Positions 18,758 to 27,068 of a stretch of 64,000 nucleotides of DNA are shown here, in pieces. Positions within the stretch are counted from its first letter, which is position 1, and each line of letters starts with the position of its first letter. The stretch covers positions 1,488,001 to 1,552,000 of the forward strand of contig NZ_JACHND010000001.1 of assembly GCF_014205275.1 (NCBI RefSeq). Reading direction: 5' to 3'. Below the pieces are notes generated by a model that was given only the letters and a program-made list of their open reading frames with translations, was not told the origin of the DNA and made no database searches. The DNA is from Sphaerisporangium siamense. Its GTDB lineage: Bacteria; Actinomycetota; Actinomycetes; Streptosporangiales; Streptosporangiaceae. Position numbers and translations under genes: made by a program.

Positions 18758-19447
18758 GTGAGTCTGCGTACGGCGCAGCGGGCTTCGCTCGTCGACCAGG
18801 TGATCGAGCAGCTGAAGGATCAGATCACCTCGGGATCCTGGCACCTGCACGCCAAGATCCCGACGGAGACGGTGCTCGCCGAGCAGCTCGGAGTAGGCCG
18901 CAACACCGTGCGTGAGGCCGTTCGCGCCCTCACGCACGCCGGCCTGCTGGAGTGCCGGCAGGGTGACGGCACCTACGTCCGCGCCACCAGCGAGCTGTCG
19001 GGAGCGATGGCGCGGCGGCTGCGGGCGGCCGAGCACCTTGAGATCCTTGAGGTGCGCCGCGCCCTGGAGGTGGAGGCCGCCAAGCTCGCGGCCGTCCGGC
19101 GGACCAAGGGCGACATCGAGCTGATCGAGGCCGCCCTGCTCCGCAGGGAGCAGGCATGGGCCGAGGCCGAGGTCAACGCCTTCGTCGAGGCCGACCTCGC
19201 CTTCCACGTCGCGGTGGTGGAGGCGACGCACAACCGCGTGCTGATCGAGCTGTACAAGGACTTCTCCGCGGCCCTGCGCGCGAGCATCGCCGCGGCGGGC
19301 GCTCCGCTGGAGAACGGCCACATCCCCCACGACGCCATCGCGCGGGCCATCGCCGCGGGCGACGCGGCGGCCGCAGAGCGCGCCGGCCACGCCTGCATGG
19401 AGCACATCGCGATCGCGCTCAGCGATACTTCGGAACTGCTCGACTGA
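18758..19447 (+). CDS. GntR-family regulator, FadR subfamily
   Basis: 229 residues. Winged helix at about 10-75 (LVDQVIEQLKDQITSGSWHL, KIPTETVLAEQLGVGRNTVR, LTHAGLLECRQGDGTYV) then an FCD effector domain (LEILEVRRALEVEAAKLAA, ADLAFHVAVVEATHNRVLIELY, HDAIARAIAAGDAAAAERA, with metal-binding His and Asp positions). The FCD ligands are usually organic acids; not identifiable here. GTG 18758 with GGAGGAG is decisive over an upstream ATG. Convergent with the extra dnaN gene. Confidence 0.9.
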   Translation: MSLRTAQRASLVDQVIEQLKDQITSGSWHLHAKIPTETVLAEQLGVGRNTVREAVRALTHAGLLECRQGDGTYVRATSELSGAMARRLRAAEHLEILEVRRALEVEAAKLAAVRRTKGDIELIEAALLRREQAWAEAEVNAFVEADLAFHVAVVEATHNRVLIELYKDFSAALRASIAAAGAPLENGHIPHDAIARAIAAGDAAAAERAGHACMEHIAIALSDTSELLD

Positions 19448-19448
19448 C

Positions 19449-19478
19449 CTGGGCTGACGCCGTGCGGCCTCAGCCCAG
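19449..19478. terminator. Shared terminator between gntR and dnaN paralogue
   Basis: CTGGGCTGA-N12-TCAGCCCAG, overlapping the stop codon of the convergent clamp gene. Symmetric arms suit both directions. Confidence 0.65.
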
Positions 19479-20564
19479 CCGCAGAGACATCACCAGATAA
19501 CGGAACGCGGGGTCGTCCGCGTCGTCGGTGATCAGCACCGGCCTGGTCGACGAGGCCAGGTGGACGCGGGCGCTCTCGGTCTCCACGCCCGCGAGCCCGT
19601 CGAGCAGGTAGTGCGGCTGGAAGGCGATCTGGATGTCCTCGCCGTCGAGCTCCGCCGCCACCGCCTCCGCGCCGCGGCCGATCTCGCCGCCGCCCGCCTG
19701 GATCAGCACCTGCCCCTGCGTGAACGACAGCCGGATCGCGCTGTTGTGCTCGGCGACCAGCGCCACGCGCTTGACGGCCTCGACGAACGGCGCGACCGTG
19801 ACGCTCGCCCTGATCGACCAGTCGTCGGTGAGGCGCGAGCGGTAGTCCTTGAACTGGTCGTCCAGCAGGCGGACCGTGGTGACCCGGTCGGCGCACTCGA
19901 ACCCGGCGATGCCCTCGCCGAGGCCGATGGACACCTCGCCGGCGCGCAACGTGCGGCCGACCTCGACCATCACCTTGGCGGGCACGATGACCGCGGCCCG
20001 CTGCTCCGGCCGTGCGGAGTTCCACAGGAACTCGCGGGCGGCGATGCGGTAGCGGTCGGTGGCGGCCAGCGAGACGACGTCCCCCTCGATGTCGACCCGC
20101 ACACCGGTGAGCACGGGAAGCGAGGCGTCACGGCTGGCGGCCACGGCGACCTGGCCGACCGCGGCGGCGAAGACCCCGCCGCCGACCGCGCCCGCCTTCT
20201 GTGGCATCGCGGGCAGCGTGGGAAAGTCCTCGACGGGCATCGTGAGCAGCCCGAACTCGGCGCCGCCGCAGGTCAGCACGACCTCGGAGCCCGAGGTGGC
20301 GATCTGCACCGGCTGGTCGGGCAGGCTCTTGGTGATCTCGGCGAGCACCCGGCCCGGGATCAGCGTCGTGCCGGGCTCGGCGACGTCCGCCTCGATCGAG
20401 GCGCGCGCGGAGACGTCGTAGTCGAACGCCGACAGCGTGAGACCGCCGTCCAGCGCGTCGAGCAGGATGCCGGACAGCGCGGGCACGGCGGGACGGCCCG
20501 GCAGCGTGCGGGCCGTCCAAGCCACCGCGTCGGCCAGGACATCGCGGGTCACCTGGAACTTCAC
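19470..20564 (-). CDS. DNA polymerase III beta subunit (sliding clamp) paralogue
   Basis: 364 residues with all three clamp domains: VKFQVTRDVLADAVAWTART start, LSAFDYDVSARA, ATDRYRIAAREF at the domain II core, and the C-terminal YLVMSLRL replacing the usual YLLMPVRL. The canonical dnaN sits beside dnaA at oriC, which is not in this window, so this is probably a second clamp (extra clamps are known in some actinobacteria). The neighbours here are regulators, not replication genes. GTG 20564 has AGGGGA 9 bases upstream. It could serve repair or translesion synthesis; untested. Confidence 0.85.
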   Translation of the reverse strand: MKFQVTRDVLADAVAWTARTLPGRPAVPALSGILLDALDGGLTLSAFDYDVSARASIEADVAEPGTTLIPGRVLAEITKSLPDQPVQIATSGSEVVLTCGGAEFGLLTMPVEDFPTLPAMPQKAGAVGGGVFAAAVGQVAVAASRDASLPVLTGVRVDIEGDVVSLAATDRYRIAAREFLWNSARPEQRAAVIVPAKVMVEVGRTLRAGEVSIGLGEGIAGFECADRVTTVRLLDDQFKDYRSRLTDDWSIRASVTVAPFVEAVKRVALVAEHNSAIRLSFTQGQVLIQAGGGEIGRGAEAVAAELDGEDIQIAFQPHYLLDGLAGVETESARVHLASSTRPVLITDDADDPAFRYLVMSLRLG

Positions 20565-20636
20565 CGTGATCCATCCCCTTCGAAACGTCCGTCTTAGAAC
20601 GGTAGCGTCTGGGGGTGACATTTCCCGGGGGCGCGG

Positions 20637-21290
20637 TCAGCCCCGGGTGCCGTTGAGGTAGGCGAGCACGGCCAGCACCCTGCGGTTGTCGTCGTCGGAG
20701 GCCGCCAGGTCCAGCTTGGCGAAGATGTTCGCGGTGTGCTTGGACACGGCGCTCTCGCTGAGGAACAGCCGCTGCGCGATCGCGGCATTGGAGCGGCCCT
20801 CCGCCATGAGTTCGAGCACCTCGCGCTCGCGCGGGCTGAGCCGCCCGAGCGGCTCGTTGCCGGCGTTGCTGGCCAGCAGTCTGGCGATCACGTCCGGGTC
20901 CATCGCCGTGCCGCCGGAGGCGACCCTGCGCACGGCGTCAACGAACTGGCCGGCGTTGAACACCCGGTCCTTGAGCAGGTAACCGACGCCCCCGCTGCCG
21001 TCGGCGAGCAGCTCGCGGGCGTACAACTGCTCCACGTGCTGGGACAGGACGAGCACCGGCAGGCCGGGGATGGAACGCCGGGCCGCGAGCGCCGCCTGCA
21101 GGCCCTCGTCGGTGAAGGTGGGCGGCAGGCGGACGTCCACGACCGCCACGTCGGGCCGCGCGTCGAGCAGGGCCTTCAGCAGCTCGGGCCCGGACTCCAC
21201 CGCCGCCACGATCTCGAAGCCGTGGGCCTGGAGCAGCCGCACCAGGCCGTCCCTGAGCAGGTAGAGGTCCTCGGCCAGGACGACCCTCAC
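20637..21290 (-). CDS. NarL/LuxR-family response regulator
   Basis: 217 residues. Receiver domain first (VVLAEDLYLLRDGLVRLL; phosphoacceptor Asp in VAVVDVRLPP; conserved Lys in GYLLKDRVF), then the LuxR-type helix-turn-helix (LSPREREVLELMAEGRSNAAIAQRLFLSE, split here only for length, to SAVSKHTANIF). The GTG at 21290 shares GTGA with the kinase stop, so kinase and regulator are translationally coupled; an in-frame GTG two codons upstream is possible. Likely targets are its own operon and the divergent ABC exporter. Confidence 0.93.
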   Translation of the reverse strand: MRVVLAEDLYLLRDGLVRLLQAHGFEIVAAVESGPELLKALLDARPDVAVVDVRLPPTFTDEGLQAALAARRSIPGLPVLVLSQHVEQLYARELLADGSGGVGYLLKDRVFNAGQFVDAVRRVASGGTAMDPDVIARLLASNAGNEPLGRLSPREREVLELMAEGRSNAAIAQRLFLSESAVSKHTANIFAKLDLAASDDDNRRVLAVLAYLNGTRG

Positions 21291-22786
21291 CCGCACCCCC
21301 CTCCCTCGGCGTCCTTGATCTGGCGCGACACGGACGCGCCGTACAGAAGCATGCCACCGCCCAGGGCGACCATCGCGACGGTGGTGGGCCACTGGAGGGG
21401 CTCGGGCAGGTAGAGCGCGAGGAACCAGCTTCGGTCCTCGGCTCCGAAGATCTTGAAGCCCATGGTGACGAGGCCCTGCGGGAACAGGGGGAGCCAGAAC
21501 AGTCCGTAGCAGACCGACATCAGCCGGATCTTCCACCGCGGGACCGTGCTCTCCCTGGCCACGCCCGGGAACGCCCGGGGGATCTCCACGACCGCGGTGG
21601 TGGGGCCGCCGGCCGGGCTGTTCAGCGCGAGGACGCCGTCGAAGGCGGCCAGCCTGCGCTCGATGCCGCTAAGGCCGCTGCCCCGGGACGGATCCGCCCC
21701 GCCGTGGCCGTCGTCGGTGACGGTGAGGCGCAGGGCGGGACCCCGGTGGCTGACGTCGATCGTCACCGCGCCGGCGCCCGAGTGCCGGCCCGCGTTGGCC
21801 AGCAGCTCGCTGACCACGAAGTACGCCGCCGACTCGACCGGCGCCTCGGCGCGGGCCGGGAGGTCCACGCTCACCTCCGCCTTCAGCGGGCTGTCCAGCG
21901 CGAGGGCGCGTATCGCGTCGCCGAGGCCGCGCTCGGCGAGGACCGGCGGGTGGATGCCGCGGACGAGCCGGCGCAGCTCGACCAGCGACGAGGCCGACGC
22001 CTCCCGCACCTTCACGATCAGCGCCTTGGCCGCCTGCGGGTCGGACTCCACGATCTCCTCGGCCGCGCCGAGCATCATGCCGATCGCCACCAGCCGGGCC
22101 TGGGCGCCGTCGTGCAGGTCGCGTTCGATGCGCCGCAGCTCGGCGGCCTGCGCGTCGACGGCCTGGGTGCGGGTCTCGGTGAGGTGGCGGACCTCGTTGG
22201 CGAGCAGGGACCTGCGCGTGGGGGCCAGCAGCGACCGCGTCCACCGTCCGTGCAGCCAGGGCACCCGAGGGGCCACCAGCACGCCGGCGACCACGAGGAC
22301 CAGCCCGGCCAGCACCTGGAGCGGCTGCCAGGCCCATGCGAGAAGCACCCCGTACCCGGCAAGGAGCAGCGGCGAGAGGGCGATGAGGCCGCCCACCACC
22401 GGCTCGGCCACCAGCCAGGTGAAGTCGCGCCAGGTCGCCGGGTCCTTGATCATCCAGTCCAGCGTCCGGTTGAAGTGGGGGACCATGGACGTGCGGTAGA
22501 GCTGCCGCCCCTCGCGGTACCAGCCGTCCGCCTGGGGCACGGGAGGCGGCGGCACCGGGCGGTACGGTGCGGCGATCTCCACTCCGGACCACGCGGCGGC
22601 GATCTTACGCGCCTCGGCCGTGCGCCCGCGGACCATGCGCACGCTCGCCGGGAACACGAACACCATGCCGAGGCCGAAGGTCAGCGTGAAGGCCACGACC
22701 GCGACGGCGAGCGTCCACAGGTGCCACAGGGCCAGCGCGAACAGGGCGAGCCCTTTGGTGACGCCGGTCAGCGTGCGCAGAATCAT
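21287..22786 (-). CDS. Two-component sensor histidine kinase (HisKA_3 type)
   Basis: 499 residues. N-terminal membrane segments (12-46), a further pair at about 125-172, then the HisKA_3 dimerization helix with phosphoacceptor His225 (IERDLHDGAQARLVAIGMML) and HATPase_c (SELLANAGRHSGA, VTDDGHGGADPSRGSGLSGI). Unusually, two more hydrophobic segments follow the ATPase domain, at the C-terminus. Streptomycete relatives carry a similar N-terminal sensor-domain arrangement. ATG 22786 lacks a good ribosome-binding site. Partner is the overlapping response regulator. Signal unknown; adjacency to a drug-type ABC exporter suggests a membrane or antibiotic stress role. Confidence 0.9.
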   Translation of the reverse strand: MILRTLTGVTKGLALFALALWHLWTLAVAVVAFTLTFGLGMVFVFPASVRMVRGRTAEARKIAAAWSGVEIAAPYRPVPPPPVPQADGWYREGRQLYRTSMVPHFNRTLDWMIKDPATWRDFTWLVAEPVVGGLIALSPLLLAGYGVLLAWAWQPLQVLAGLVLVVAGVLVAPRVPWLHGRWTRSLLAPTRRSLLANEVRHLTETRTQAVDAQAAELRRIERDLHDGAQARLVAIGMMLGAAEEIVESDPQAAKALIVKVREASASSLVELRRLVRGIHPPVLAERGLGDAIRALALDSPLKAEVSVDLPARAEAPVESAAYFVVSELLANAGRHSGAGAVTIDVSHRGPALRLTVTDDGHGGADPSRGSGLSGIERRLAAFDGVLALNSPAGGPTTAVVEIPRAFPGVARESTVPRWKIRLMSVCYGLFWLPLFPQGLVTMGFKIFGAEDRSWFLALYLPEPLQWPTTVAMVALGGGMLLYGASVSRQIKDAEGGGCG

Positions 22787-22843
22787 GAGCCCAGTCTGCT
22801 TGACCTGCGCCGTACTTCGTAGTGGCGCTGGATGCCCGACGAA

Positions 22844-22861
22844 GGTGTACCTAGGTACACC
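22844..22861. promoter_or_regulatory. 18-bp perfect palindrome between kinase and ABC exporter
   Basis: GGTGTACCTAGGTACACC is perfectly symmetric and lies midway in the 132-bp divergent gap, 57 bases before the ABC start. A second, gapped repeat GTTCGGA-N11-TTCCGAAC-like lies just after it (22865-22890). Candidate binding site of the adjacent LuxR-type response regulator, which bind such symmetric sites. Confidence 0.65.
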
Positions 22862-22918
22862 CCCGTTCGGACTCCAGGTGCATTCCGAACACACGCCGCG
22901 ATTCCTACGGTCGAACGC

Positions 22919-23830
22919 ATGGCAATCATCGAGATCACCAACCTGCGCAAACAGTACGGATCGCAGGTGGCCGTCGAGGACGTGTCCTTCGCGGTGGAGG
23001 AGGGTGAGATCTTCGGCGTGGTCGGGAGGAACGGCGCGGGCAAGACGACGACGGTCGAATGCCTGTCAGGCCTGCGCGTCCCCGACGGCGGCACGCTCCG
23101 CGTCACCGGCCTCGACCCCCGCCGCGACCGCGCCGAGCTGCGGCGCAGGGTCGGCGTGCAACTCCAGGACTGCACCCTGCCCGACAAGCTCAGGGTGCAC
23201 GAGGCGCTGCGGCTGTACGCGTCGTTCTACGAGCGCCCGGCGCCGTGGGAGGAACTGCTGGACGAGGTCGGCCTCGGCGCCAAGCGGGACACGGCGTTCG
23301 CCAAGCTGTCCGGCGGGCAGCGGCAGCGGCTGTCGATCGCGCTGGCGCTGGTAGGGGCGCCCCGCGTCGCAATCCTGGACGAGCTGACCACCGGCCTCGA
23401 CCCGCACGCGCGCCGGGAGACCTGGGAGCTGATCGAGCAGGTCAAGGCGCGCGGGGTCACGATCGTCCTGGTCACGCACTTCATGGAGGAGGCCGAGCGG
23501 CTCTGCGACCGGCTCGCCGTGATCGACGGGGGCCGCGTCGCCGCCCTCGACACGCCCGCGGGGCTGATCGGGCGGCTGGACGGCGGGCAGCGCGTCACTT
23601 TCCGCTGCCCCCCGGGCGCCGACGAGGCGCTGCGGTCGGTCGGCGAGGTGTCACGGGTGGTCCGCGACGGCGAGAGCGTCACGGTGACCGGCGGCGAGGG
23701 CGTGCTGCTGGCCGTCACGACCGCGCTGGCGGACCGGCGCATCGTCCCCGTGGGGCTGCACGTGGAGCGGGCGACGCTCGACGACGCGTTCCTCGCCATC
23801 ACCGGCCGCACGGCCACCGACGAATCCTAG
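22919..23830 (+). CDS. ABC exporter ATP-binding protein (DrrA-like)
   Basis: 303 residues. Walker A GRNGAGKTT (38-46), Q-loop VQLQD, signature LSGGQRQRLS, Walker B VAILDELTTGLDP, H-loop VLVTHFMEEAE, and the DrrA-type C-terminal accessory region ending in LDDAFLAITGR. With the permease 11 bases downstream it forms a two-gene ABC-2 exporter of the multidrug/antibiotic class; substrate unknown. TACGGT (22906-22911) just upstream suggests transcription starting at or near the ATG, i.e. a leaderless mRNA. Confidence 0.93.
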   Translation: MAIIEITNLRKQYGSQVAVEDVSFAVEEGEIFGVVGRNGAGKTTTVECLSGLRVPDGGTLRVTGLDPRRDRAELRRRVGVQLQDCTLPDKLRVHEALRLYASFYERPAPWEELLDEVGLGAKRDTAFAKLSGGQRQRLSIALALVGAPRVAILDELTTGLDPHARRETWELIEQVKARGVTIVLVTHFMEEAERLCDRLAVIDGGRVAALDTPAGLIGRLDGGQRVTFRCPPGADEALRSVGEVSRVVRDGESVTVTGGEGVLLAVTTALADRRIVPVGLHVERATLDDAFLAITGRTATDES

Positions 23831-23841
23831 GAGACCCCCTC

Positions 23842-24633
23842 ATGCCGGGCACCACCTCTATGACCCCCGCGGTCTCTTCGGCGCGGCGCAGCGCCCTGCG
23901 CACGCTCCTGTGGACCGAGACCAAGCTCTACCTGCGAGAACCTCTCACGACCTTCTTCACGCTGGCGCTGCCCGTGGGGCTGCTACTGATCCTCGGCAGC
24001 GCGATCCCCGGTTTCCGCGATCCGGACCCGAACCTCGGCGGCGAGCGCGTCGTGGACACCCACCTGCCGGTCATGATGATCGTGCTCTCCGTCATGATCT
24101 CCGCGTTCTCCGCCATCCCGGCGGCGCTCGCGGTGTACCGGGAGCGCGGCGTGCTGCGCCGGATGTCCGTCACGCCCGTCGCGCCCCGGTCGCTCCTGCT
24201 GACCCAGCTCCTGCTGAACCTGGCGACGTCGATCGTCGCCGTGCTGCTGATGATCGTGGCGGGCGCGCTGGTGTTCGGCACGCGTCCGCCCGGCCAGTTC
24301 CCCCTGTTCGCGCTGACGTTCCTGCTGGGCCTGTGCGGGCTGTTCGGGCTCGGCCTGTGCCTGGCGGCGGTCGTCCCCAGCAGCCGCGCGGCCGGCGGCA
24401 TCGGGTCGGTGGTGACGTTCCCCCTGCTGTTCCTGGCCGGCATGTGGGTGCCGCGCGAGCTGATGCCGGACATCCTGCGGAAGATCGGCGACTTCACTCC
24501 CACGGGCGCCTTCGGGCAGGCCATGCGGGACGCCTGGGCGGGCACCACGCCCGACGCGCTCCACCTCGTCGTCCTCGCGGTGTGGGCGGTCGGCGCCACC
24601 GCGCTCGGCGTCCGCGCGTTCCGCTGGGAGTGA
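23842..24633 (+). CDS. ABC-2 type exporter permease
   Basis: 263 residues with six predicted membrane segments and the ABC2_membrane signature (LTTFFTLALPVGLLLILG; AIPAALAVYRERGVLRRMSV; FPLLFLAGMWVPRELMPDIL). It pairs with the preceding ATPase as a DrrAB-like exporter. GGAG lies 9 bases upstream of ATG. A strong terminator follows the stop. Confidence 0.92.
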   Translation: MPGTTSMTPAVSSARRSALRTLLWTETKLYLREPLTTFFTLALPVGLLLILGSAIPGFRDPDPNLGGERVVDTHLPVMMIVLSVMISAFSAIPAALAVYRERGVLRRMSVTPVAPRSLLLTQLLLNLATSIVAVLLMIVAGALVFGTRPPGQFPLFALTFLLGLCGLFGLGLCLAAVVPSSRAAGGIGSVVTFPLLFLAGMWVPRELMPDILRKIGDFTPTGAFGQAMRDAWAGTTPDALHLVVLAVWAVGATALGVRAFRWE

Positions 24634-24639
24634 GAGACC

Positions 24640-24678
24640 GGTCCGGGTACGGCGGACGGGGCCGGCCGTACCCGGACC
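24640..24678 (+). terminator. Terminator of the ABC exporter operon
   Basis: GGTCCGGGTACGG and CCGTACCCGGACC, 13-bp perfect arms, followed by TATTT. It directly abuts the operator of the next gene. Confidence 0.8.
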
Positions 24679-24683
24679 TATTT

Positions 24684-24701
24684 CCGGAACGATCGTTCTG
24701 G
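24684..24701. promoter_or_regulatory. TetR operator overlapping the tetR promoter
   Basis: Perfect palindrome GAACGATCGTTC (24687-24698) within CCG..TGG flanks. It immediately precedes TAAGGT (24702-24707), a -10 that would start transcription at the ATG 24714 (leaderless). A near copy lies upstream of the next gene. Confidence 0.7.
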
Positions 24702-24713
24702 TAAGGTGACGGC

Positions 24714-25295
24714 ATGGCGCGCACGAAGGAGTTCGATCCGGACACCGCACTCCAGGCCGCCCTGGAGCTGTTCTGGGAGCGGGGCTACGAGGCGACGTCC
24801 ATGGCCGACCTGGTGGAACGGCTGGGCGTCGGCCGGGCGAGCCTGTACGCGACCTTCGGCGGCAAGCACGAGCTCTACATGAGGGCCCTGCGGCGCTACA
24901 TCCGGACGCGCAACCCCTCCCCGATCGAGCTGGTCTCCCAGCCCGGCTCCCCGCTGCCCGCCGTACGCGCCCTGGTCCGGATGTACGCCGAGGAGTCGTG
25001 CGGTGAGCGGGCGGGGCTCGGCTGCCTGGTGGTCAACGCGGCGGCCGAGATGCTCCCCGGCGACGCCGAGGTCTCGCGCTTCGTCGAGGGCAACTGGACG
25101 GCGATCGAGACCGCGCTGACCTCGGCGCTGATCCGCGCCCGCGCGCTCGGCGAGCTGCCCGAGGGCAAGGATCCCGTGGCGCTGGCGCGGTTCCTGCTGG
25201 TGTTCATGCAGGGCCTGCGCCTTGTGGGCAAGGCCTCGCCCGACCCCGCGCGCCTGCGCGACGCGGCCGCGCAGGCACTGTCGCTGCTGGACTGA
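24714..25295 (+). CDS. TetR family regulator (autoregulated, controls SDR)
   Basis: 193 residues. N-terminal helix-turn-helix (ALQAALELFWERGYEATSM, DLVERLGVGRASLYATFGGK) and a C-terminal domain with GERAGLGCLVVNAAAEM, typical of the group often found beside reductases. A perfect palindrome covers its promoter and a two-mismatch copy precedes the short-chain dehydrogenase gene 73 bases downstream, so it probably represses both and is released by a substrate of that enzyme. Confidence 0.92.
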   Translation: MARTKEFDPDTALQAALELFWERGYEATSMADLVERLGVGRASLYATFGGKHELYMRALRRYIRTRNPSPIELVSQPGSPLPAVRALVRMYAEESCGERAGLGCLVVNAAAEMLPGDAEVSRFVEGNWTAIETALTSALIRARALGELPEGKDPVALARFLLVFMQGLRLVGKASPDPARLRDAAAQALSLLD

Positions 25296-25333
25296 TCCCG
25301 CCCAGGGCGCACGCCGACGCGTACCCACATTAT

Positions 25334-25346
25334 GGAACGAACGGTC
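25334..25346. promoter_or_regulatory. Second TetR operator, upstream of the SDR gene
   Basis: GGAACGAACGGTC matches the tetR site GGAACGATCGTTC at 11 of 13 positions. It is 22 bases before the SDR ATG, next to a GATATT -10-like element. Confidence 0.6.
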
Positions 25347-25368
25347 AAGATATTGAAGTGGAGAGATC

Positions 25369-26121
25369 ATGAGATTTCACGACAAGGTGGTTCTGATCAC
25401 CGGCGCCGGATCCGGCATCGGCCGCGCGGTCGCCCTCGGTTTCGCCAGGGAAGGCGCCCAGGTCGTCGTCACCGGCCGCCGCCGTGAGCCCCTGGACCAC
25501 ACCGTCGAGCTCATCGAGGCCGACGGCGGCCACGGCGCCGCCCTCACCGCCGACGTCACCCGCTCACAAGAGGTCCGCGAGCTCGTCGACGAGATCGTCC
25601 GGCGGTACGGCAGGCTCGACATCGCCGTCAACAACGCGGGCGTCCTGTTCAAGGCCGACGTCGCCGACATCGACGAGGACGACTGGGCGCGGACGCTCGA
25701 CACCAACGTCACCGGCGTCATGCTGTCCATGAAGCACGAGATCGCCGCCATGCTCCGCACGGGATCCGGTGTGATCATCAACGTGTCGTCCCAGGTCGGG
25801 ACGCACATCCGGATCCCCGGCCTCGGCGCGTACGCCGCGTCCAAGGCCGCCGTCACCGCCCTCACCCGCACGGCGGCCAAGGAGTACGCCCGGCACGGCA
25901 TCCGCGTCAACGCGGTGAGCCCCGGCCCGCACGACACGTCGATGTCCATGCGCCCCGGCGAGACCGAGAACGACCGCGCCGAGCGCCTCAAGCGCGAACT
26001 CCCCATCGGCCGGGTCGGAAAGCTGGACGAGATCACCTCCGGCGTCCTCTGGCTCGCGTCCGACGGCGCCGGCTTCGCGGTCGGCACCGACCTGGTCATC
26101 GACGGCGGCTCCACCGCCTGA
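25369..26121 (+). CDS. Short-chain dehydrogenase/reductase
   Basis: 250 residues, classical SDR. NAD(P)-binding TGxxxGxG as TGAGSGIGRA (10-19), NNAG (85-88 region), catalytic Ser in NVSSQVG and Tyr-Lys in YAASK. The Arg-Arg after the second strand (TGRRREP) suggests NADP preference. Substrate unknown. GGAGAG precedes the ATG by 4 bases. Likely derepressed when the adjacent TetR binds its ligand. Confidence 0.93.
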   Translation: MRFHDKVVLITGAGSGIGRAVALGFAREGAQVVVTGRRREPLDHTVELIEADGGHGAALTADVTRSQEVRELVDEIVRRYGRLDIAVNNAGVLFKADVADIDEDDWARTLDTNVTGVMLSMKHEIAAMLRTGSGVIINVSSQVGTHIRIPGLGAYAASKAAVTALTRTAAKEYARHGIRVNAVSPGPHDTSMSMRPGETENDRAERLKRELPIGRVGKLDEITSGVLWLASDGAGFAVGTDLVIDGGSTA

Positions 26122-26222
26122 ACCCAGACCACCGGCCCGAACCATCCGGCCCGACGAGGGAACGGCGCCGGTTACCTCACGCGTAATCGCGCACCCGTCA
26201 CGGTCGCGCATAGCCTCAGGTC

Positions 26223-27068
26223 ATGACGACCACGGCGCTCTCCCGGCGGCCCGTAGGCGAGCTCCTGCGCCAGTGGCGCGAGCACCGCCGGCTCAGCCAG
26301 CTCGACCTGTCGATCCAGGCCGACATCTCCACCCGGCACCTGAGCTTCCTGGAGACCGGACGCTCCAAGCCCAGCCGCGACATGGTGCTGCACCTGGCGG
26401 AGGAGCTGGACCTGCCGCTGCGCGAGCGCAACCGCCTGCTGCTCGCCGCCGGGTTCGCGCCGGAGTTCTCCGAGACCACGCTGGACGCGCCGGGGATGAC
26501 CGCCGTGCGCGCGGCGCTCCGGCAGATCCTCGCCGGCCACGAGCCGTACCCGGCGGTCGTGGTGGACGGCCGCTGGAACCTCGTGGAGGGCAACGTGAGC
26601 CTCGGCCTGCTCACCTCGCTCGTGGACCCGGAACTGCTGGCGGCGCCCGCCAACGTGCTGCGGGCCAGCATGCACCCGAAGGGCCTCGCCCCGCACATCG
26701 TCAACCTCGGCGAATGGCGCTCCCACCTGCTCGGGCGGCTGCGCCGCCAGATCGCCTTCAGCGCCGACCCCGAGCTGGAGGCCCTGTACGCCGAGGTGCG
26801 GGCCTACCCGTGCGACCAGCCGGAACCGGAGGAGGCCGAGCTCGCCGGGGCGGGCGAGCTGGTGGTGCCGCTGCGCCTGCGCCACGACGCCGGCGAGCTG
26901 ACGTTCTTCAGCACGATCGCCACCTTCGGCACCCCGCTCGACATCACCTTGGCGGAACTGGCCATCGAGTCGTTCTTCCCCGCCGACCGGCGCACCGCCG
27001 AGATCCTCAGATCCGCCGCGGCGACGCAACCCGGCGCCGGCGACGCTGTGACATCCTCGATCCTGTGA
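26223..27068 (+). CDS. XRE regulator with MmyB-like ligand domain
   Basis: 281 residues. Helix-turn-helix (LLRQWREHRRLSQLDLSIQADI, STRHLSFLETGRSKPSR) followed by an MmyB-like domain (ALRQILAGHEPYPAVVVDGR, PANVLRASMHPKGLAPHIVN, LTFFSTIATFGTPLDITLAE). MmyB-type domains have a PAS-like fold that can bind fatty acids. The ATG at 26223 has TAGCCT 6 bases upstream and no ribosome-binding site, fitting a leaderless mRNA. Its stop overlaps the phosphoesterase start (GTGA). Confidence 0.88.
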   Translation: MTTTALSRRPVGELLRQWREHRRLSQLDLSIQADISTRHLSFLETGRSKPSRDMVLHLAEELDLPLRERNRLLLAAGFAPEFSETTLDAPGMTAVRAALRQILAGHEPYPAVVVDGRWNLVEGNVSLGLLTSLVDPELLAAPANVLRASMHPKGLAPHIVNLGEWRSHLLGRLRRQIAFSADPELEALYAEVRAYPCDQPEPEEAELAGAGELVVPLRLRHDAGELTFFSTIATFGTPLDITLAELAIESFFPADRRTAEILRSAAATQPGAGDAVTSSIL

